Origin: Shinella yambaruensis
Lineage (GTDB): Bacteria; Pseudomonadota; Alphaproteobacteria; Rhizobiales; Rhizobiaceae
DNA: 64,000 nucleotides
Direction of reading: 5' to 3'
Assembly: GCF_022899355.1 (NCBI RefSeq)
Contig: NZ_JALJCK010000004.1
Span: 310,001-374,000 of the forward strand
The position numbers and the translations under genes are program-made. Below are positions 28,968-41,450 of this stretch, piece after piece; position 1 is the first letter of the stretch; every line of letters begins with the position of its first letter. The notes beneath the pieces are model-generated. The model was not told the origin of the DNA. It did not search any database and was given only the letters and a program-made list of their open reading frames with translations.

Positions 28968-30389
28968 ATGCTAGGCTGGCTTTTACGGCTCACCCCCCTC
29001 TGCCCTGCCGGGCATCTCCCCCTCAAGGGGGGAGATCGACCCGCGGCAGCCTCTCGCCAATCGTTGACTCTTCAGATTGCTGAAAGGGCGAATTCCTTGC
29101 CGATCTCCCCCCTTGAGGGGGAGATGCCCGGCAGGGCAGAGGGGGGTATCGCCACCCGCCTCGCATCGCTCCTCGCGCTTGCCGTCATCGCGATGGCCCT
29201 TCCCGCCCAAGCCGCCTCCAAGGCCGAGGTCGAGAAGATGTTCCGCGTCTGGATCGACAGCGACCTCTGGCCGGCCGCGCAGAAGACCGGCGTCAGCGAA
29301 AAGACGTTTCGCGCGGCGATGCAGGGCGTGGCGCTCAACTGGGACCTGCCCGACCTCGTGCCGCCCGGCTCAAGGCCGAAGACGGAGCAGGCGCAGAGCC
29401 AGGCGGAGTTCTCCTCGCCCGATGCCTATTTCTCCGAAAAGCGCCTGCAGGGACTGGCGGGAACGGGAAGCCGGCTCGCCAAGACCCACGCTGCGACCTT
29501 GCGCAGGATCGAGCAGCGCTTCGGCGTGCCGGGCGAGGTCGTCGTCGCCGTCTGGGGCCGGGAATCCGGCTTCGGCAGCGCGAAGATCCCTTATTCGGCT
29601 GTGGAGGTGCTCGCCACCAAGGCCTTCATGTCGACGCGCAAGGACATGTTCCGCAAGGAGCTGATCGCGGCGCTGCATATCGTCGACGGCGGCGACCGGA
29701 CGGTGGCTGAGTTGAAGGGTTCGTGGGCCGGCGCACTCGGCCAGCCGCAGTTCATGCCGACCAGCTTCCTGCAATATGCCGTCGATTTCGACGGTGACGG
29801 CGTGCGCGACATCTGGGGTTCGGTGCCGGACAGCCTCGCCTCGATCGCCAACTACCTCGCCAAAAAGGGCTGGCAGGCGGGCCGCGGCTGGGGCTACGAG
29901 GTATCGATCCCGACGGGCGTCTCCTGCGCGCAGGAGGGGCCGGATCTGGCAAAGCCCATCTCCGCATGGGCGTCGAGCGGCATCACGCGCATTTCCGGCA
30001 AGGGTTTTCCCTCCGGCGAGGCGAAGGCGTCCGGCATGATGCTTGTCCCGGCCGGCACGCACGGGCCGGAATTCATCGTCACGCCGAATTTCTACGTGCT
30101 CAAGGAATACAACAATTCCGACCTCTATGCCCTCTTCATCGGCAACCTTGCCGATCGCATCGCCTACGGCAGCGGCCCGTTCCGCGGCGCATGGGGCGAT
30201 GTCGGCAAGATGCTGCGCTCGGATGTGCTTGCCATGCAGAAGGCGCTCGTCGCCAAGGGCTACGATGTCGGCAAGGTCGACGGCCTGCCGGGCTACAAGA
30301 CCCGCCGCTCGCTCGGCGACTGGCAGGCCAAGAGCGGCCTGACGCCGACCTGCTATCCGGATGCCTCGCTCAAGGCGAAGCTTCGGTAG
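28968..30389 (+). CDS. MltB-type lytic murein transglycosylase with repeat-disrupted N-terminus
   Basis: The protein, 473 residues from the ATG at 28968 (GAGGGAGG seven bases upstream), cleaves the glycan strands of peptidoglycan in the periplasm. The catalytic domain contains the glutamate in WGRESGFG (residue 199), the KGSWAGALGQPQFMPTSF motif and DFDGDGVRDIW. A C-terminal peptidoglycan-binding domain follows. The signal sequence (LASLLALAVIAMALPAQA) lies at about residues 63-80, because a 47-bp perfect inverted repeat pair sits in frame between it and the start. An ATG inside the right arm (29124, preceded by GAGGGGGAG) would give a 421-residue protein with a normal signal peptide and may be the real start. 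Confidence 0.85.
   Translation: MLGWLLRLTPLCPAGHLPLKGGDRPAAASRQSLTLQIAERANSLPISPLEGEMPGRAEGGIATRLASLLALAVIAMALPAQAASKAEVEKMFRVWIDSDLWPAAQKTGVSEKTFRAAMQGVALNWDLPDLVPPGSRPKTEQAQSQAEFSSPDAYFSEKRLQGLAGTGSRLAKTHAATLRRIEQRFGVPGEVVVAVWGRESGFGSAKIPYSAVEVLATKAFMSTRKDMFRKELIAALHIVDGGDRTVAELKGSWAGALGQPQFMPTSFLQYAVDFDGDGVRDIWGSVPDSLASIANYLAKKGWQAGRGWGYEVSIPTGVSCAQEGPDLAKPISAWASSGITRISGKGFPSGEAKASGMMLVPAGTHGPEFIVTPNFYVLKEYNNSDLYALFIGNLADRIAYGSGPFRGAWGDVGKMLRSDVLAMQKALVAKGYDVGKVDGLPGYKTRRSLGDWQAKSGLTPTCYPDASLKAKLR
28992..29147. repeat. Perfect 47-bp inverted repeat pair inside the 5' end of the transglycosylase gene
   Basis: The left arm at 28992-29038 and the right arm at 29101-29147 are exact reverse complements, separated by 62 bp. 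Each arm holds its own smaller palindrome (CTCCCCCTCAAGGGGGGAG). The element keeps the reading frame open. It resembles rhizobial mosaic palindromic repeats in form and differs in sequence from the pair at 10963-11100. Confidence 0.9.
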
Positions 30390-30436
30390 AGTTCCCGCCC
30401 ATCCGGCTGGCAGGAGCGGGACGGGCTTCGGCGCCC

Positions 30437-32065
30437 TCAATGGATGTCGATCTGCCGCTTGAAGCGCTCGTATTCGTGCGGCACGATCGTCTGCCGCTCG
30501 ATCATGCGGTGGACCCGAGGCGGCTCGGCGCCGCTGTGCAGCAGGCGCAGCTTCTCGCCGTTGGCGGCATCGGCATGGGTGCGGCGCTGGTTGTGGCGCA
30601 CATATTCCACCCAGGTCGGCACATGGTAGGTCTCGGTCCAGACCGTCGGGTTCTCGAGGTCGCGCATCAGCGCCCACTGGCCGGCGCCGTCGCGGATGCG
30701 GATGCGCCGCCGCTCGGTCATCGCCTCCAGGAATTCCGGTATGTCGCCTTCGGCGATCTCGTAGTCGATCAGAACGACGATCGGGCCGCTGCGCGGCTTC
30801 AGGTCGAGCGGCAGGTCCGGCTCGCTGAAGCGGTTGAGCGGATCGACATTGAGGCTCTGCAGCTCGGGAAGCTTGAAGCGCAGGCCGAGCGCCGCGCCGG
30901 CGATCATCACGACGGCCGAGGCAAGGAGCGCGGCCTCGGCGCCGTGCGTGTCGGCCGTGGTGCCCCAGAGCCAGCTGCCCGCGGCAATGCCGCCGAAGGT
31001 GGTCGTCTGGTAGAGCGAGAGTGCGCGGGCGACGACCCAGCGCGGCGTCGAAAGCTGCACCGTCGTGTTGAACAGCGAGAGCGCCATGACCCAGGAGGCG
31101 CCGGCGATCAGCAGCACGGCCCCGGTCAGCAGCGCCGAGGCGCTGACCGCCGAAACCCCGGCGCTGACGGCAAAGCCGGTGAAGGCGAGACGGGCAATGG
31201 TCTCTGTCGCGAAGCGCTCGCGGACCCGCGCATTCATCAGCGCGCCGCCGATCGCCCCGAGCCCGAAACAGCCGAGCAGGATGCCGTAGGTCAGCGGCCC
31301 GCCCGAAACGAGGTCGCGGGCGATCAGCGGCAGGAGCGAGAGGATGGAGCTCGTCGCAAGGCCGAAGGCGAAGCCGCGCAGGAGCACCTTGCCGAGGTTT
31401 GGCGACATAGAGACGTAACGCAGGCCAGCCGATATGGCACGGCCGAAATCCTCGCGCGGCAGGCCGCTCGGCGAGATGTTCGGCTTCCAGCGGAAAAGCG
31501 CATAGAGGAGGGCGAAATAGCTGAGCGCATTGGCGGCGAAGGCGGCGGCCGCCCCCGCCGCGGCGACGATCGCGCCGCCGATGGCCGGGCCGACGCTGCG
31601 GGTGAGGTTGAAGCCCATGCTGTTGAGCGAGACGGCGGCGGGAAGGTCCTCGCGCGGCACCATGTCGCCGACGGAGGCCTGCCAGGCCGGGTTGTTGAGC
31701 GCCGTGCCGCAGCCGAGCAGGAAGGTGAAGGTCAAAAGCAGCCAGGGCGTGATGACGCCGTACCACGTACAGAGCGTCAGGCCGATCGCGACGGCCAGCA
31801 TGAAACACTGCGCCGTCAGCATCAGCTTGCGCCGGTCGAAATTGTCGGCGAGCGCGCCGGCGGCAACGGAGAACAGCATGATCGGCAGCGAGGTCGAGGC
31901 TTGCACCAGCGCCACCATGTTGGCCGAGGAGGTGATCGAGGCCATCATCCAGGCCGCGCCGACGGACTGGATGAGCCCGCCGAAATTGGAGATCAGGCTC
32001 GCCGCCCAGATCACCCGAAAGGTTTCGTTCCTGAAAGGGGCGAGGGGGGATGTCCGGTCTGGCAC
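30437..32065 (-). CDS. MFS exporter of the MFS_3 (EntS-like) type with soluble C-terminal domain
   Basis: The 542-residue protein has about twelve membrane helices, with the MFS signature GALADNFDRRKLML between helices 2 and 3. A cytoplasmic region of about 130 residues follows (from PIVVLIDYEIAEGDIPEFLEAM to FKRQIDIH) that looks like an antibiotic-biosynthesis-monooxygenase-type dimeric barrel, a common tail in this subfamily. EntS-like members export siderophores or drugs; the substrate is unknown. No ATG fits, so I start at GTG (32065). The gene is divergent from the rimP leader. Confidence 0.82.
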   Translation of the reverse strand: MPDRTSPLAPFRNETFRVIWAASLISNFGGLIQSVGAAWMMASITSSANMVALVQASTSLPIMLFSVAAGALADNFDRRKLMLTAQCFMLAVAIGLTLCTWYGVITPWLLLTFTFLLGCGTALNNPAWQASVGDMVPREDLPAAVSLNSMGFNLTRSVGPAIGGAIVAAAGAAAAFAANALSYFALLYALFRWKPNISPSGLPREDFGRAISAGLRYVSMSPNLGKVLLRGFAFGLATSSILSLLPLIARDLVSGGPLTYGILLGCFGLGAIGGALMNARVRERFATETIARLAFTGFAVSAGVSAVSASALLTGAVLLIAGASWVMALSLFNTTVQLSTPRWVVARALSLYQTTTFGGIAAGSWLWGTTADTHGAEAALLASAVVMIAGAALGLRFKLPELQSLNVDPLNRFSEPDLPLDLKPRSGPIVVLIDYEIAEGDIPEFLEAMTERRRIRIRDGAGQWALMRDLENPTVWTETYHVPTWVEYVRHNQRRTHADAANGEKLRLLHSGAEPPRVHRMIERQTIVPHEYERFKRQIDIH

Positions 32066-32187
32066 AGGCAGGCACTCATTCTCGACGCAGCGTTGTCGAC
32101 AATCTAGTCCATAGGACGAAAGGGGCAAGCCGGTGGCGGCAAAAGCTGTGCGATCCCGCCGCCCACAGGTGAGCAAGAGGACCGACC

Positions 32188-32216
32188 TTGCAATTGTGAC
32201 AGACACGGTCTATATC
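32188..32216 (+). promoter_or_regulatory. Predicted promoter of the rimP-nusA-infB operon
   Basis: TTGCAA (32188-32193), a 17-bp spacer and TATATC (32211-32216) give a predicted start near 32223, just before the leader terminator. Confidence 0.65.
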
Positions 32217-32222
32217 AGCCGC

Positions 32223-32276
32223 AAATTCTTGATCGTCAGATGAAGAGTGGGCCCGCGAGGACCCGCTCTTTTTTAT
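32223..32276 (+). ncRNA. rimP leader (attenuator) RNA
   Basis: The short transcript from the predicted promoter ends in a strong intrinsic terminator (AAGAGTGGGCCC, short loop, GGACCCGCTCTT, then Ts) about 47 bp before the rimP start codon. A terminator in this place, ahead of the rimP-nusA-infB operon, is the known alphaproteobacterial rimP-leader arrangement. It suggests the operon is controlled by read-through, plausibly by NusA itself. An 18-codon frame (32240-32296) crosses the terminator but lacks a ribosome-binding site. Confidence 0.7.
32243..32274 (+). terminator. Leader terminator upstream of rimP
   Basis: The 12-bp stem includes two G-T pairs and is followed by six Ts. It lies between the predicted promoter and rimP, so it acts as an attenuator rather than as the end of a gene. 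Confidence 0.8.
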
Positions 32277-32322
32277 TGGCCCGATCGAGTGCATGATAAC
32301 GACTATCCCGGGAGGGCATGTC

Positions 32323-32934
32323 ATGTCCGACACGAGTGAGACAGGAAATGCGGCGATCGAGCCACGGCTGATCGTCGAGACCGGCCTCGACCGGCGCGTC
32401 GCCGACATCATCGAGCCGACCATCGAGCAGATCGGTTACCAGCTGGTGCGCGTGCGCCTCTCGGCGCAGAACGGCGCGACGCTGCAGATCATGTGCGAGC
32501 GGCCGGACGGCACGATGACGGTCGAGGACTGCGAGAAGGTCTCGATGGCCGTCTCGCCGGTGCTCGACGTTGAGGATCCGATCGACAAGGCGTATCATCT
32601 CGAGGTCTCGTCGCCCGGCATCGACCGGCCGATGGTCCGCAAGTCGGACTTTTCGCGCTGGCTCGGCCACCTCTTGAAATGCGAGACGTCGATCCTCGTC
32701 GACGGGCGCAAGCGCTTCCGCGGCACGATCACGGCGGCGGACGAAAACGGCTTCACCCTGGAGCGGGACCAGCCCGCCCCCGGCGATGAGCCGACGGTTG
32801 TCATCCCCTTCACGGCGCTTGCCGAAGGCCGGCTGATCCTGACCGACGACCTGATCCGCGATGCGCTCGCCGCCGACAAGAAGGCCAAGGCCGCGCAGGC
32901 CGCGAACCAGAACGACGAAGACGGCGACGAATAA
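32323..32934 (+). CDS. rimP: Ribosome maturation factor RimP
   Basis: The 203-residue protein matures the 30S subunit. It has the RimP N-terminal domain ([48 protein letters not shown]) and a C-terminal SH3-like domain. The acidic/lysine tail is longer than in E. coli (150 residues). The ATG at 32323 has GGGAGGG six bases upstream. It is the first gene of the nusA-infB operon. Confidence 0.95.
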   Translation: MSDTSETGNAAIEPRLIVETGLDRRVADIIEPTIEQIGYQLVRVRLSAQNGATLQIMCERPDGTMTVEDCEKVSMAVSPVLDVEDPIDKAYHLEVSSPGIDRPMVRKSDFSRWLGHLLKCETSILVDGRKRFRGTITAADENGFTLERDQPAPGDEPTVVIPFTALAEGRLILTDDLIRDALAADKKAKAAQAANQNDEDGDE

Positions 32935-33066
32935 GTTTGTGAGTGCGTTCCGTCCCGGGGGCGTTGCCCTCTTTGCGGGCGGGACGGAGAGGACGGAACC
33001 GGAGCGGTGCGCCGCTCCCCGATGCCGGAGGCCAAGGCCCCGGCCTGACCATGGAGACCTGAGACA

Positions 33067-34665
33067 ATGGCAGTCAGTGCGAACCGGCTTGAGCTTCTGC
33101 AGATCGCGGATGCCGTGGCCCGTGAAAAGGTCATCGACCGCGAGATCGTGCTTGCCGCGATGGCCGACGCCATCCAGAAGGCGGCCCGCTCGCGTTACGG
33201 CACGGAATCGAACATCCGCGCCGACATCAATTCCAAGACCGGCGAAATCCGCCTCCAGCGCCTGCTGGAAGTCGTCGAGCACGCCGAGGACTATTCGACC
33301 CAGATCCCGCTGGAACTGGCGCGCGACCGCAACCCGGACGCCAAGCTCGGCGATTTCATCGCCGATCCGCTGCCGCCGATGGATTTCGGCCGCATCGCCG
33401 CCCAGTCGGCCAAGCAGGTCATCGTGCAGAAGGTGCGCGAGGCCGAGCGTGACCGCCAGTACGACGAATACAAGGATCGTATCGGCGAGATCGTCAACGG
33501 CACGGTCAAGCGCGTCGAATACGGCAACGTCATCGTCGATCTCGGCCGCGGCGAAGGCATCATCCGCCGCGACGAGATGATCCCGCGCGAGAACATGCGC
33601 TACGGCGACCGCGTCCGCGCCTTCGTCTACGACGTGCGCCGCGAGCAGCGTGGCCCGCAGATCTTCCTGTCGCGCACCCATCCGCAGTTCATGGTGAAGC
33701 TGTTCACCATGGAAGTGCCGGAAATCTACGACGGCGTCATCCAGATCAAGTCGGTCGCCCGCGATCCCGGCTCGCGCGCCAAGATCGCCGTCATCTCGAA
33801 CGATTCGTCGATCGATCCGGTCGGCGCGTGCGTCGGTATGCGCGGCTCCCGCGTCCAGGCCGTCGTCGGCGAACTGCAGGGCGAGAAGATCGACATCATT
33901 CCGTGGTCGCAGGATCCGGCCTCCTTCATCGTCAACGCCCTGCAGCCGGCGGAAGTCGCCAAGGTGGTTCTTGATGAGGATGCCGAGCGCATCGAAGTGG
34001 TCGTTCCGGACGAGCAGCTCTCGCTCGCCATCGGCCGCCGCGGCCAGAACGTGCGCCTCGCCTCGCAGCTGACCGGCTGGGACATCGACATCCTGACGGA
34101 AGCCGAGGAGTCCGAGCGCCGCCAGAAGGAATTCAACGAGCGCACCAACCTGTTCATGGATTCGCTCGACGTCGACGAGATGGTCGGCCAGGTGCTTGCT
34201 TCCGAAGGCTTCGCCGCCGTCGAGGAGCTGGCCTATGTCGATCTCGACGAAATCGCCTCGATCGACGGCTTCGACGAGGACACGGCCCAGGAGATCCAGA
34301 CCCGCGCCCGCGAATATCTCGACCGCATCGAGGCCGAGATGGATGCCAAGCGCAAGGAGCTCGGGGTTTCCGACGACCTGCGCCAGATCGACGGCATGAC
34401 GGGCCAGATGCTCGTCGCGCTCGGCGAGGACGGCATCAAGACGATGGAAGACTTCGCCGGCTGCGCCGCCGACGACCTCGTCGGCTGGTCGGAGCGCAAG
34501 GACGGCGAGACGAAGAAGTTCGAGGGCCTGTTCTCGAAGTTCGAGGTCTCGCGCGCCGAAGCCGAAGCCATGATCGTCCAGGCGCGCCTTGCGGCCGGCT
34601 GGATCACGGAAGAGGACATCGCGGCTGAAGAGCCGGCTGTCGACGGGGCCGAGCAGGACGCCTGA
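33067..34665 (+). CDS. nusA: Transcription termination/antitermination factor NusA
   Basis: The 532-residue protein has the NusA N-terminal RNA-polymerase-binding domain, an S1 domain ([27 protein letters not shown]), two KH domains ([12 protein letters not shown]-type and [13 protein letters not shown]) and two C-terminal acidic helix-hairpin-helix repeats (from [20 protein letters not shown]). It binds RNA polymerase and nascent RNA and governs pausing and termination, possibly at its own rimP leader. Confidence 0.96.
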   Translation: MAVSANRLELLQIADAVAREKVIDREIVLAAMADAIQKAARSRYGTESNIRADINSKTGEIRLQRLLEVVEHAEDYSTQIPLELARDRNPDAKLGDFIADPLPPMDFGRIAAQSAKQVIVQKVREAERDRQYDEYKDRIGEIVNGTVKRVEYGNVIVDLGRGEGIIRRDEMIPRENMRYGDRVRAFVYDVRREQRGPQIFLSRTHPQFMVKLFTMEVPEIYDGVIQIKSVARDPGSRAKIAVISNDSSIDPVGACVGMRGSRVQAVVGELQGEKIDIIPWSQDPASFIVNALQPAEVAKVVLDEDAERIEVVVPDEQLSLAIGRRGQNVRLASQLTGWDIDILTEAEESERRQKEFNERTNLFMDSLDVDEMVGQVLASEGFAAVEELAYVDLDEIASIDGFDEDTAQEIQTRAREYLDRIEAEMDAKRKELGVSDDLRQIDGMTGQMLVALGEDGIKTMEDFAGCAADDLVGWSERKDGETKKFEGLFSKFEVSRAEAEAMIVQARLAAGWITEEDIAAEEPAVDGAEQDA

Positions 34666-34694
34666 CGGCGTCCCGCGGCTGGAGACGCCGTGGT

Positions 34695-35348
34695 ATGGGT
34701 AAGAAGGACGACGGCGTGAACGACCGCATGTGTATCGTGACGCGCGAAAGAGGCGAGGCGGACGATCTGATCCGCTTCGTCGCCGGTCCGGACGGCAGCG
34801 TCGTGCCGGACCTGAAGCGTCAGCTTCCCGGACGTGGATGCTGGGTGAAGGCCGAACGGGCGATCGTCGACAAGGCGATCGCCAGGAAGCTCTTCCCGCG
34901 GGCGCTGAAGGCGGAGGCGAAGGCCGGCCCGGAGCTCGGGGCCGAGGTGGACCGGCTTCTGGCGGCCCAGCTCGGGGGCATGATGAACATGGCGCGCAAG
35001 GCCGGCCAGTTCATCACCGGCTCCACCAAGGTGGACCAGGCGGTGCGGTCTTTGGCCGCTCTTGCCGTGTTCCACGCGACGGACGCGGCCGAGGACGGCG
35101 TGAGAAAGATCGACCAGGCGAGGCGGGCGGCAAGCTTCCTCACCGAAGACGAAACGGAAATACCCTCCTTCAGGCTCTTTTCGGAGGGCGAATTGGAGGG
35201 CCTTTTGGGCCAGAATGCTTTTATCCATGCCGCGGCGCTTGCAGGGCAGGCGGGTGAGGGTGTAGTGAAGCGCGCAATCATGCTCGAGAAATACCGGGGC
35301 GACAGCCAAATGATGGCAAAAGGTGGCGCTGGCCAGACAAACCAATGA
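34695..35348 (+). CDS. YlxR (RnpM)-L7Ae-like fusion, RNA-binding protein
   Basis: The 217-residue protein joins an N-terminal YlxR/DUF448 domain (MCIVTRERGEADDLIRFV ... LPGRGCWV, residues 12-75) to a C-terminal L7Ae-like RNA-binding domain (from LLAAQLGGMMNMARKAGQFITGSTKV). This fusion is usual in alphaproteobacteria, and the gene always lies between nusA and infB. YlxR-type proteins bind RNase P RNA or act on transcription; the combined role here is not known. Confidence 0.9.
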   Translation: MGKKDDGVNDRMCIVTRERGEADDLIRFVAGPDGSVVPDLKRQLPGRGCWVKAERAIVDKAIARKLFPRALKAEAKAGPELGAEVDRLLAAQLGGMMNMARKAGQFITGSTKVDQAVRSLAALAVFHATDAAEDGVRKIDQARRAASFLTEDETEIPSFRLFSEGELEGLLGQNAFIHAAALAGQAGEGVVKRAIMLEKYRGDSQMMAKGGAGQTNQ

Positions 35349-35449
35349 CGCGGTCACCGGCATTCCGCCGGCCGAAATCGCATTGGAACACAATTGAACG
35401 ACGGGGTCTGGTGATACGCATCCGGCCCTGATCTTAGGAACGGAACGGA

Positions 35450-38098
<2,649 letters not shown>

Positions 38099-38120
38099 GC
38101 GTCCGGCGGATAGACCATCG

Positions 38121-38157
38121 TGCGAGCGCCGGACCTTTTCGGCGCTCGCATTTTTTT
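38121..38157 (+). terminator. Intrinsic terminator after infB
   Basis: TGCGAGCGCC, an 8-10 nt loop and GGCGCTCGCA form a long stem followed by seven Ts. It separates infB from rbfA, so rbfA-truB need read-through or their own promoter. Confidence 0.9.
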
Positions 38158-38170
38158 GAAAGTGACGACC

Positions 38171-38581
38171 ATGACCAGAGCAACATCCTCGGCGCCGTCG
38201 CAACGCATGCTGCGCGTGGGCGAGCAGGTGCGCGCGGCGATTACCCAGGTTCTCCAGCGCGGCGAAGTGCGCGACCCTCTTCTCGAGAAGACCGTGATTT
38301 CCATCTCGGAAGTGCGCATGTCGCCCGATCTCAAGCACGCGACGGCCTATGTCACCCCGCTCGGCGTGAAGGATCATGACGCGGTGATCGAGGCGCTGAA
38401 CCGCAATTCGAAGTTCATCCGCGGCCGCCTCGGCCCGCAGTTGCGCCAGATGAAGTACATGCCAGACGTGCGCTTCCGCGACGATACCAGCTTCGACAAC
38501 TACAAGAAGATCGACGATCTCCTGCGTTCACCGGAAGTCGCCCGCGATCTTTCCGCCGAAGACGGCGACGACGACAGGTAA
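38171..38581 (+). CDS. rbfA: 30S ribosome-binding factor RbfA
   Basis: The 136-residue cold-shock ribosome maturation factor has the KH-like fold: [37 protein letters not shown] and [20 protein letters not shown] chose the ATG at 38171. An upstream in-frame ATG-like start would run through the infB terminator. It lies 12 bp before truB. Confidence 0.94.
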   Translation: MTRATSSAPSQRMLRVGEQVRAAITQVLQRGEVRDPLLEKTVISISEVRMSPDLKHATAYVTPLGVKDHDAVIEALNRNSKFIRGRLGPQLRQMKYMPDVRFRDDTSFDNYKKIDDLLRSPEVARDLSAEDGDDDR

Positions 38582-38593
38582 TCCAGGAATAAG

Positions 38594-39529
38594 ATGTCCA
38601 GACCCCGCAAACCCAAGGGCCGGCCGGTTTCCGGCTGGCTGATCCTCGACAAGCCGTTCGATTTCGGCTCCACCGAAGCCGTCGCCAAGATCAAGTGGCT
38701 GTTCAAGGCGCAGAAGGCCGGCCATGCCGGCACGCTCGATCCGCTCGCCTCCGGCATGTTGCCGATCGCGCTCGGCGATGCCACCAAGACCGTGCCCTAC
38801 GTCATGGATGGCCGCAAGATCTACGAATTCACGGTGACTTGGGGCGAGGAACGCACGACGGACGACCTCGAGGGCGAGGTGACGCGGAGTTCGGAAAAGC
38901 GGCCCGCCGCGGATGCCATCCAGGCGATCCTCGGCGACTATACCGGCGTCATCCAGCAGATCCCGCCGCAGTTCTCCGCCATCAAGATCGCCGGCGAACG
39001 CGCCTATGACCTCGCCCGTGAAGGCGAAGCCGTCGAGATCCCCTCGCGCGAGGTGGAAATCCATCGCCTGACCCTGATCGGCTGTCCGGACGAGAACACC
39101 GCGGCATTCGAGGTTGAATGCGGCAAGGGCACCTATGTGCGTGCGCTCGCCCGCGATTTCGGCCGCCAGCTCGGCTGTTTCGGCCATATCTCGGCACTGC
39201 GCCGCACCTTTGTCGCTCCCTTCGGCGAGGACGACATGGTGCCGCTCGCCGATCTGACGGCGCTCGAGGAGATCGCCGACGAGGCCGAGCGGCTGGCCGC
39301 CCTCGACGCCTTCCTGATCGATACCGGCGAAGCCCTTTCCAGCCTGCCGCAGATCGTCATCAACGATGACCAGGCGCACCGCCTGCGCATGGGCAATCCG
39401 ATCATCCTGCGTGGCCGGGATGCCCCGGTTTCCGCGGACGAAGCCTATGCGACGGCCCGTGGCAAGCTGGTCGCGATCGGCGAGATCGCCGGCGGCGAGT
39501 TCCGGCCGAAGCGCGTCTTCGGCGGTTGA
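38594..39529 (+). CDS. truB: tRNA pseudouridine(55) synthase
   Basis: The 311-residue enzyme makes the universal pseudouridine 55 of tRNA. The catalytic aspartate is D49 in [24 protein letters not shown] and [21 protein letters not shown] are further family motifs, and a C-terminal PUA-like domain follows. Confidence 0.96.
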   Translation: MSRPRKPKGRPVSGWLILDKPFDFGSTEAVAKIKWLFKAQKAGHAGTLDPLASGMLPIALGDATKTVPYVMDGRKIYEFTVTWGEERTTDDLEGEVTRSSEKRPAADAIQAILGDYTGVIQQIPPQFSAIKIAGERAYDLAREGEAVEIPSREVEIHRLTLIGCPDENTAAFEVECGKGTYVRALARDFGRQLGCFGHISALRRTFVAPFGEDDMVPLADLTALEEIADEAERLAALDAFLIDTGEALSSLPQIVINDDQAHRLRMGNPIILRGRDAPVSADEAYATARGKLVAIGEIAGGEFRPKRVFGG

Positions 39530-39673
39530 CGAAGGGCTGAGGAACCAATCGCTGCCGACTTGATTTCACCACAAGCTATGGGCTTTATGGGCCGGCGAGG
39601 TTCGTTCGAGGGCGGGCCGGGCGGCGCATTGCCGTCGCGGCCGCCGGCGGGCGAGGGGTGAAAGGGCTGGCCG

Positions 39674-41407
39674 TTGACGATTGCGCCGACTGACAGAACG
39701 GTATCCGCCGAAGATGCGGAGGAGGGTGCTGGCCCTGTCGAAAACCGCCGGCGCATGCATCATCCCGTTGCCTTCTACCTCGTCTGCCTCATCCTCGTCG
39801 TCGTCATTCCCGCCTTCCTGTTCTCCATCGTCGTGCTGAAGCGCACCAACGAGGCGCAGGAGCGCATCTTCGAATCGCTGCTGCGCACCTCGACCAGCGC
39901 CGTCAATCGCGCGGTCGAGCGCGAAATCACGGCCATGTTCTCGACGCTCAACTTCCTGTCGACGTCGGAAAGCCTGCCGAGGGGCGACTACGCGACCCTG
40001 CATGCCCAGGCGACGAAGACGCTCCAGGGCACGGACACCTATTTTCTCGTCATCGATCAGGCGATGAGGCAACGCCTCAACACGCGCGTCCCCTTCGGCA
40101 CGCCGCTCAACACGGCGTCCGAGCAGGTTTCGGCGCGTCTGGCACTGTCGCGCGGCGAACGCATGGTCTCCGACCTCTTCTTCGGCCGCACGGCCCAGCA
40201 TTGGGTGTTCAATGTCTACATGCCGGTGCGGCTTGCCAATGGCGAACCCGTCCTTCTGACATTGACGAAGAATGCCGAGGCGCTGCGGCGCGCGGTCAAT
40301 CCGGACATCCTCTCGCCCGGCTGGAACGCGGCCGTGCTCGATTCCGCCGGCACGGTCATCGCCTCGACCGACGAGAAGCAGAAAACCGGCCAGCCTTTCT
40401 TCCTGCGCGTCGTGCCGTCGTTGCGGCTCGGCGTCAGCGCCATGCGGCGGGATGGCGTCGACTATCAGGTCGTCACGGAATTCTCCTCGCTTGCCGGCTG
40501 GCGCATGATCGCCTGGGCGAAGGCGTCGGACGTGCAGGCGCCGGCGGTTTCCTCCTTCCTGTGGCTGACGATCGGCGGCGCGGTCTTTGCCGCACTCGCC
40601 GCCATCAGCGCCGTCGGCATCGCCCGTGTCCTTTCCCGTGATGTCCGGCTGCTGGCGCACGATGCGCGCCGTCTTGGCCTTGGCGAACGGGTGTCGCCGC
40701 GCCCCTACGCCATTTCCGAGCTGGAAACGGTGTCGCGCGCGCTCGCCGAAGCCGCCGATGCCCGCGTCAAATCGGAAAACGAGGTGCGTTTCCTGATGCG
40801 CGAGGTGGCGCACCGCTCGAAGAATCAGCTCACCGTCATCCAGGCCATGCTGAACCAGTCGGCCGCGGCGGCGGAAAATGCCAGCGACTTCGCCGAGACG
40901 TTTCGCAGGCGCGTCGCCGGCCTTGCCCGGTCGACGGACCTGATGATCGCCAATGCCACCCAAGGCGTGAACCTCATGGAGCTTGCCAAGAACCAGCTCA
41001 AGCCGTTCACGCCTGACGATGCGGGGCGCGTGCGCATCGCCGGCCCATCCGTTCTCCTCGATCCGCAGGCGTCGCAGACGCTCGGCATGGCGCTGCACGA
41101 ACTGTCGACGAACGCCACGAAATACGGTGCGCTCGCCAACGAGACCGGCGTCATCTCCCTCAGCTGGGTGACGTCCGGCGCGAATCTGAACCTCATCTGG
41201 CGCGAGAGCCGGGCGACGATCGACAGGCAGGCCATCGCCGCCAGCCGCAAGGGCTTCGGCAGCGTCGTGCTGGAGCGCATGCTCGGCATGGCGCTTGATG
41301 CCAAGCTGGACTTCATCGTTCACGACGACGGCATCGAATGGCGCGTGACGATCCCGCTCGCCCGGTTGCGCGACGAGGACGGCCACGAGCAGGGAGCGGC
41401 GCAATGA
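39674..41407 (+). CDS. HWE-family sensor histidine kinase (orphan)
   Basis: The 577-residue membrane kinase has a first transmembrane helix at about residues 33-55, a periplasmic sensor of about 240 residues, a second helix (about residues 293-318), a HAMP-like linker, and an HWE-type kinase core. The phosphorylated histidine is H380 in REVAHRSKNQLTVIQ. The N-box is ALHELSTNATKYGAL, and a WRE motif follows. I start at TTG 39674, with AAAGGG seven bases before it; an ATG 27 codons later is possible. No response regulator is encoded nearby. HWE kinases in rhizobia often act in the general stress response, but the partner cannot be named. Confidence 0.85.
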   Translation: MTIAPTDRTVSAEDAEEGAGPVENRRRMHHPVAFYLVCLILVVVIPAFLFSIVVLKRTNEAQERIFESLLRTSTSAVNRAVEREITAMFSTLNFLSTSESLPRGDYATLHAQATKTLQGTDTYFLVIDQAMRQRLNTRVPFGTPLNTASEQVSARLALSRGERMVSDLFFGRTAQHWVFNVYMPVRLANGEPVLLTLTKNAEALRRAVNPDILSPGWNAAVLDSAGTVIASTDEKQKTGQPFFLRVVPSLRLGVSAMRRDGVDYQVVTEFSSLAGWRMIAWAKASDVQAPAVSSFLWLTIGGAVFAALAAISAVGIARVLSRDVRLLAHDARRLGLGERVSPRPYAISELETVSRALAEAADARVKSENEVRFLMREVAHRSKNQLTVIQAMLNQSAAAAENASDFAETFRRRVAGLARSTDLMIANATQGVNLMELAKNQLKPFTPDDAGRVRIAGPSVLLDPQASQTLGMALHELSTNATKYGALANETGVISLSWVTSGANLNLIWRESRATIDRQAIAASRKGFGSVVLERMLGMALDAKLDFIVHDDGIEWRVTIPLARLRDEDGHEQGAAQ

Positions 41408-41450
41408 GGAAACCGCTCCTTTTCCGATGCATCGGCCATGGGTGTGTTTC

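Noticed and set aside
32207-32322. A tRNA gene (as metY precedes rimP in E. coli)
   Set aside because: No cloverleaf or TPsiC-like GGTTCGA box is present; the stretch is explained by a promoter and attenuator.
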